Origin: DATFDN01 sp963818885 | GTDB taxonomy: Bacteria > Pseudomonadota > Alphaproteobacteria > Acetobacterales > Acetobacteraceae | DNA: 64,000 nucleotides | Assembly: GCA_963818885.1 (NCBI GenBank) | Contig: CAWFTP010000006.1 | Span: 558,001 to 622,000 of the forward strand | Reading direction: 5' to 3' | Shown: positions 62,188-64,000 of the stretch, piece after piece | Numbering within the stretch: position 1 is the first letter of the stretch | Layout of the letters: each line of letters opens with the position of its first letter | Made by a program: the position numbers and the translations under genes | Notes under the pieces: model-generated | The model's database searches: none | What the model saw: only the letters and a program-made list of their open reading frames with translations | What the model was told of the DNA's origin: nothing

Positions 62188-63534
62188 ATGGCCAGTTCCA
62201 GCACCATATCGCGTCGTAGCGCGCTCAAGCTCGGCGCGGCTGCATCGGCGCTGCCGCTGGTGCACATCCGTACCGCGGGGGCGGCTGGCACGTTGTCGGT
62301 CGGCTTCCAGGATCACTGGGTCCCGCAAGGCAACGTCGTCATGCAGAAGCAGGTCGACGAATGGGCGAAGAAGAACATGGTGGAGGTCCATTCGGACTTC
62401 ATCACCACGATCGGCAACAAGCTGCTGATGACCGGCGTCGCCGAGGCGCAGGCGGGGTACGGCCACGACATCTACACATTCTATAGCTGGGAGGTGTTCA
62501 ACCGCCGCGAGAAGCTCCTCCCCGTGGACGACGTGATGGAACGCCTCGCGGGCGAATACGGACCGGTGGATGCGACGGCCGAGTACCTCGCGAAGCAGAA
62601 GGGCCATTGGATCGCCGTCCCCACCAGCTCCAGCTCGCAGACCAAGCCGCCCTGCGCGCGCATCAGCTGGATGAAGGAGCATGGCTTCGATCCGACCGCC
62701 GCCTACCCGGTGAAGCCCGAGCACACCGCGCTGTCCGACACCTGGACCTACGACCTGCTGCTCAAGCTCGCCGAGGACGCCAAGAAGAGCGGCATGACGT
62801 TCGCGATGGGTTTCGGCAGCAACCTCAACACCGACGCGATCGACCAGATCGGCGCGATGTTTCAGGCGTTCGGCGCGGCGCTGGTGGACAAGGACGGCAA
62901 GATCCTCGTCGATTCCGACCCGGTGCAGCAGGTGCTGGAGTATTCCCAGAAGCTCGTGCAGTGGCTGCCGGACGAGGGCAACAGCTACGACGACGCGTCC
63001 AACAACCGGGCGCTGATCTCGGGCAAGAGCGCGCTGATCTTCAACCCGCCGTCGGCCTGGGCGGTGGCCAAGCGCGACGCGCCGAAAGTGGCGGCCGATT
63101 GCTGGACGTTCTCGGCGCCCGCGGGCCCGAAGGGACGCTTCGTGCCGACGCAGACCTATTTCTGGGGCGTGTGGAACTTCAGCAAGAACCAGTCGGCGGC
63201 GAAGGATCTGCTCGAATACCTGATGCAGCGCGAACAGGTCGAGGCACGTGCCAACGTGGTGGAGGGCTACGACATTCCGCCCTATGCCAAGATGCTGGAC
63301 TTCAAGGTGTGGGAGACGGTCGAGCCGCCGCCGGGGACGGTCTACAACTATCCGATCCGGCCATGGCACCAGGCGCAGCCGAGCCTTACCGCGTCGGAGG
63401 CGCCGCCGGAGATCGCCGTGCAGATCTACAACGCCCCCGTCCACAACGGCATGCTGGCGCGGCTCAAGACCGGGCAGAGCATCAAGCAGGTGACAGCCTG
63501 GGCAAAGGACGAAATCCAGGGTTTCGTGACGTAG
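62188..63534 (+). CDS. Extracellular solute-binding protein, family 1
   Basis: 448 residues from ATG 62188. Tat signal (SRRSALKLGAAASALPLVHI). The body resembles sugar or polyol ABC binding proteins: LSVGFQDHWVPQGNVVMQKQ, AYPVKPEHTALSDTWTYDLL, ALISGKSALIFNPPSAWAVA and GTVYNYPIRPWHQAQPSL. No permease or ATPase genes follow before the edge. Divergent from the carbamoyltransferase. Confidence 0.88.
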   Translation: MASSSTISRRSALKLGAAASALPLVHIRTAGAAGTLSVGFQDHWVPQGNVVMQKQVDEWAKKNMVEVHSDFITTIGNKLLMTGVAEAQAGYGHDIYTFYSWEVFNRREKLLPVDDVMERLAGEYGPVDATAEYLAKQKGHWIAVPTSSSSQTKPPCARISWMKEHGFDPTAAYPVKPEHTALSDTWTYDLLLKLAEDAKKSGMTFAMGFGSNLNTDAIDQIGAMFQAFGAALVDKDGKILVDSDPVQQVLEYSQKLVQWLPDEGNSYDDASNNRALISGKSALIFNPPSAWAVAKRDAPKVAADCWTFSAPAGPKGRFVPTQTYFWGVWNFSKNQSAAKDLLEYLMQREQVEARANVVEGYDIPPYAKMLDFKVWETVEPPPGTVYNYPIRPWHQAQPSLTASEAPPEIAVQIYNAPVHNGMLARLKTGQSIKQVTAWAKDEIQGFVT

Positions 63535-63564
63535 GGCGCGTGCAAGCGCACAGGCGCTAAGTGT

Positions 63565-63593
63565 CCCCTCTCCGCCCCCAAGGGCGGAGAGGG
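63565..63593. repeat. Hairpin repeat after the solute-binding gene
   Basis: CCCCTCTCCGCCCCCAAGGG then CGGAGAGGG; near-perfect inverted repeat, possibly acting as a terminator for the preceding gene. Related in type to the GC-rich hairpins at 19970 and 49440. Confidence 0.65.
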
Positions 63594-63743
63594 AGTCCGA
63601 GGCTTGCGCGTGAAGGCTTGCGCGTCGCACGCGACGCCGCTACCATGTCGGCCATGCGATGCGCGACCCCGCCAACGATCCGATTTTGGTACCGCTGGTA
63701 CAGTCCGGCGGTCTAGGGTCAGCACGCAACTTGCTCAACCGAA

Positions 63744-63770
63744 GCCGCCTCGCCAGGGCGGCTTTTTGTT
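63744..63770 (+). terminator. Rho-independent terminator
   Basis: Stem GCCGCC-TCGCCA-GGGCGGC followed by TTTTTGTT. A canonical intrinsic terminator reading rightwards, with no protein-coding gene directly upstream: the preceding 150 nt may hold a short transcript or only spacer. Confidence 0.75.
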
Positions 63771-63828
63771 GGACCCCACAGCTCCATCATTCGACGCTCC
63801 GGCAGGCCGCCCATACAAGGAGGCCAGC

Positions 63829-63978
63829 ATGCCGCGTCCAACCTTCGGCTTCGACGTCATCACCAGCCCCGAGGAGCAGGAGGCCATCCTCGCCCGCTTG
63901 CGCGAGCAGGCGCGCCGCTCAGCGGACGAGCCGGCTCCGGTCGAGGACGACCTGGGGGACGTCGTAAGCGAGGAGTGA
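63829..63978 (+). CDS. Small acidic hypothetical protein
   Basis: 49 residues from ATG 63829, with a strong RBS (AAGGAGG, 6-nt spacer). It reads PRPTFGFDVITSPEEQEAIL, then a charged helix RLREQARRSADEP and an acidic end EDDLGDVVSEE. No family recognised. The size, charge and strong RBS are compatible with an antitoxin-like or small regulatory protein whose partner would lie beyond the right edge. Confidence 0.6.
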   Translation: MPRPTFGFDVITSPEEQEAILARLREQARRSADEPAPVEDDLGDVVSEE

Positions 63979-64000
63979 CTCCCAGTGCCGCGCGAGATCG

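Overview
The window is a stretch of GC-rich chromosome from an alphaproteobacterium, most likely of the Rhodospirillales/Acetobacteraceae type (inferred from gene content, not proven). Pointers are two LexA operators of the alphaproteobacterial form GTTC-N7-GTTC, an imuA-imuB-dnaE2 mutagenesis cassette, the run ileS-lspA-DUF3035-trpGDC-moaC-moeA-lexA, an NDUFS4-type ETC complex I subunit, and PQQ-dehydrogenase accessory genes at the left edge. There are three tRNA genes (Ser-CGA, Arg-TCT, Pro-TGG). I saw no rRNA and no CRISPR array.

Layout. 1-2559: tail of a quinoprotein accessory cluster (zinc metallohydrolase, SoxYZ-like carrier, a CSCSID-type small protein) and a PEP-CTERM protein. 2585-9823: SOS region, with imuA-imuB-dnaE2 and lexA each behind a LexA box. 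9849-18139: a long same-strand run for molybdenum cofactor, tryptophan, lipoprotein processing and ileS. 18284-19789: small enzymes. 19800-24523: a defence islet holding a Panacea-type antitoxin gene, an overlapping unknown gene, an MmeI-like restriction-modification enzyme and an HsdR tail remnant, preceded by a phased array of TGTACA-like sites. 24741-29878: class III aminotransferase and hydantoinase A/B. 30295-39224: aldolase-glpD, the cyoABCD oxidase and an amylo-1,6-glucosidase. 39534-46152: IS remnant, tRNAs and housekeeping genes. 46207-57088: CoxG/CoxD and CoxE/XdhC/XdhC/MobA-like genes for maturing a CO-dehydrogenase-type molybdenum hydroxylase. About 5.4 kb of accessory DNA separates coxD from coxE and carries several antitoxin genes without intact toxins plus a second TGTACA array. 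58028-62074: a two-gene unit of a NodU-type carbamoyltransferase and a large SGNH-hydrolase-like protein. 62188-63978: a solute-binding protein and a small ORF.

Sequence quality matters here. Many genes (dnaE2, ileS, hyuA, the aminotransferase, CMD, GNAT, nitroreductase, a methyltransferase, an ABC binding protein) are broken only by single-base indels in GC runs. Because ileS is normally essential, most of these are probably sequencing or assembly errors. The genuinely decayed items, which show deletion or truncation rather than single-base slips, are the HsdR tail, the higB-like toxin, the DUF559 fragment and the IS5 fragment.

The strongest leads for something undescribed are: the two five-site TGTACA arrays with 32-33 bp spacing; the Panacea/unknown/MmeI operon; the carbamoyltransferase-SGNH pair; and the antitoxin-rich islet splitting the cox genes.
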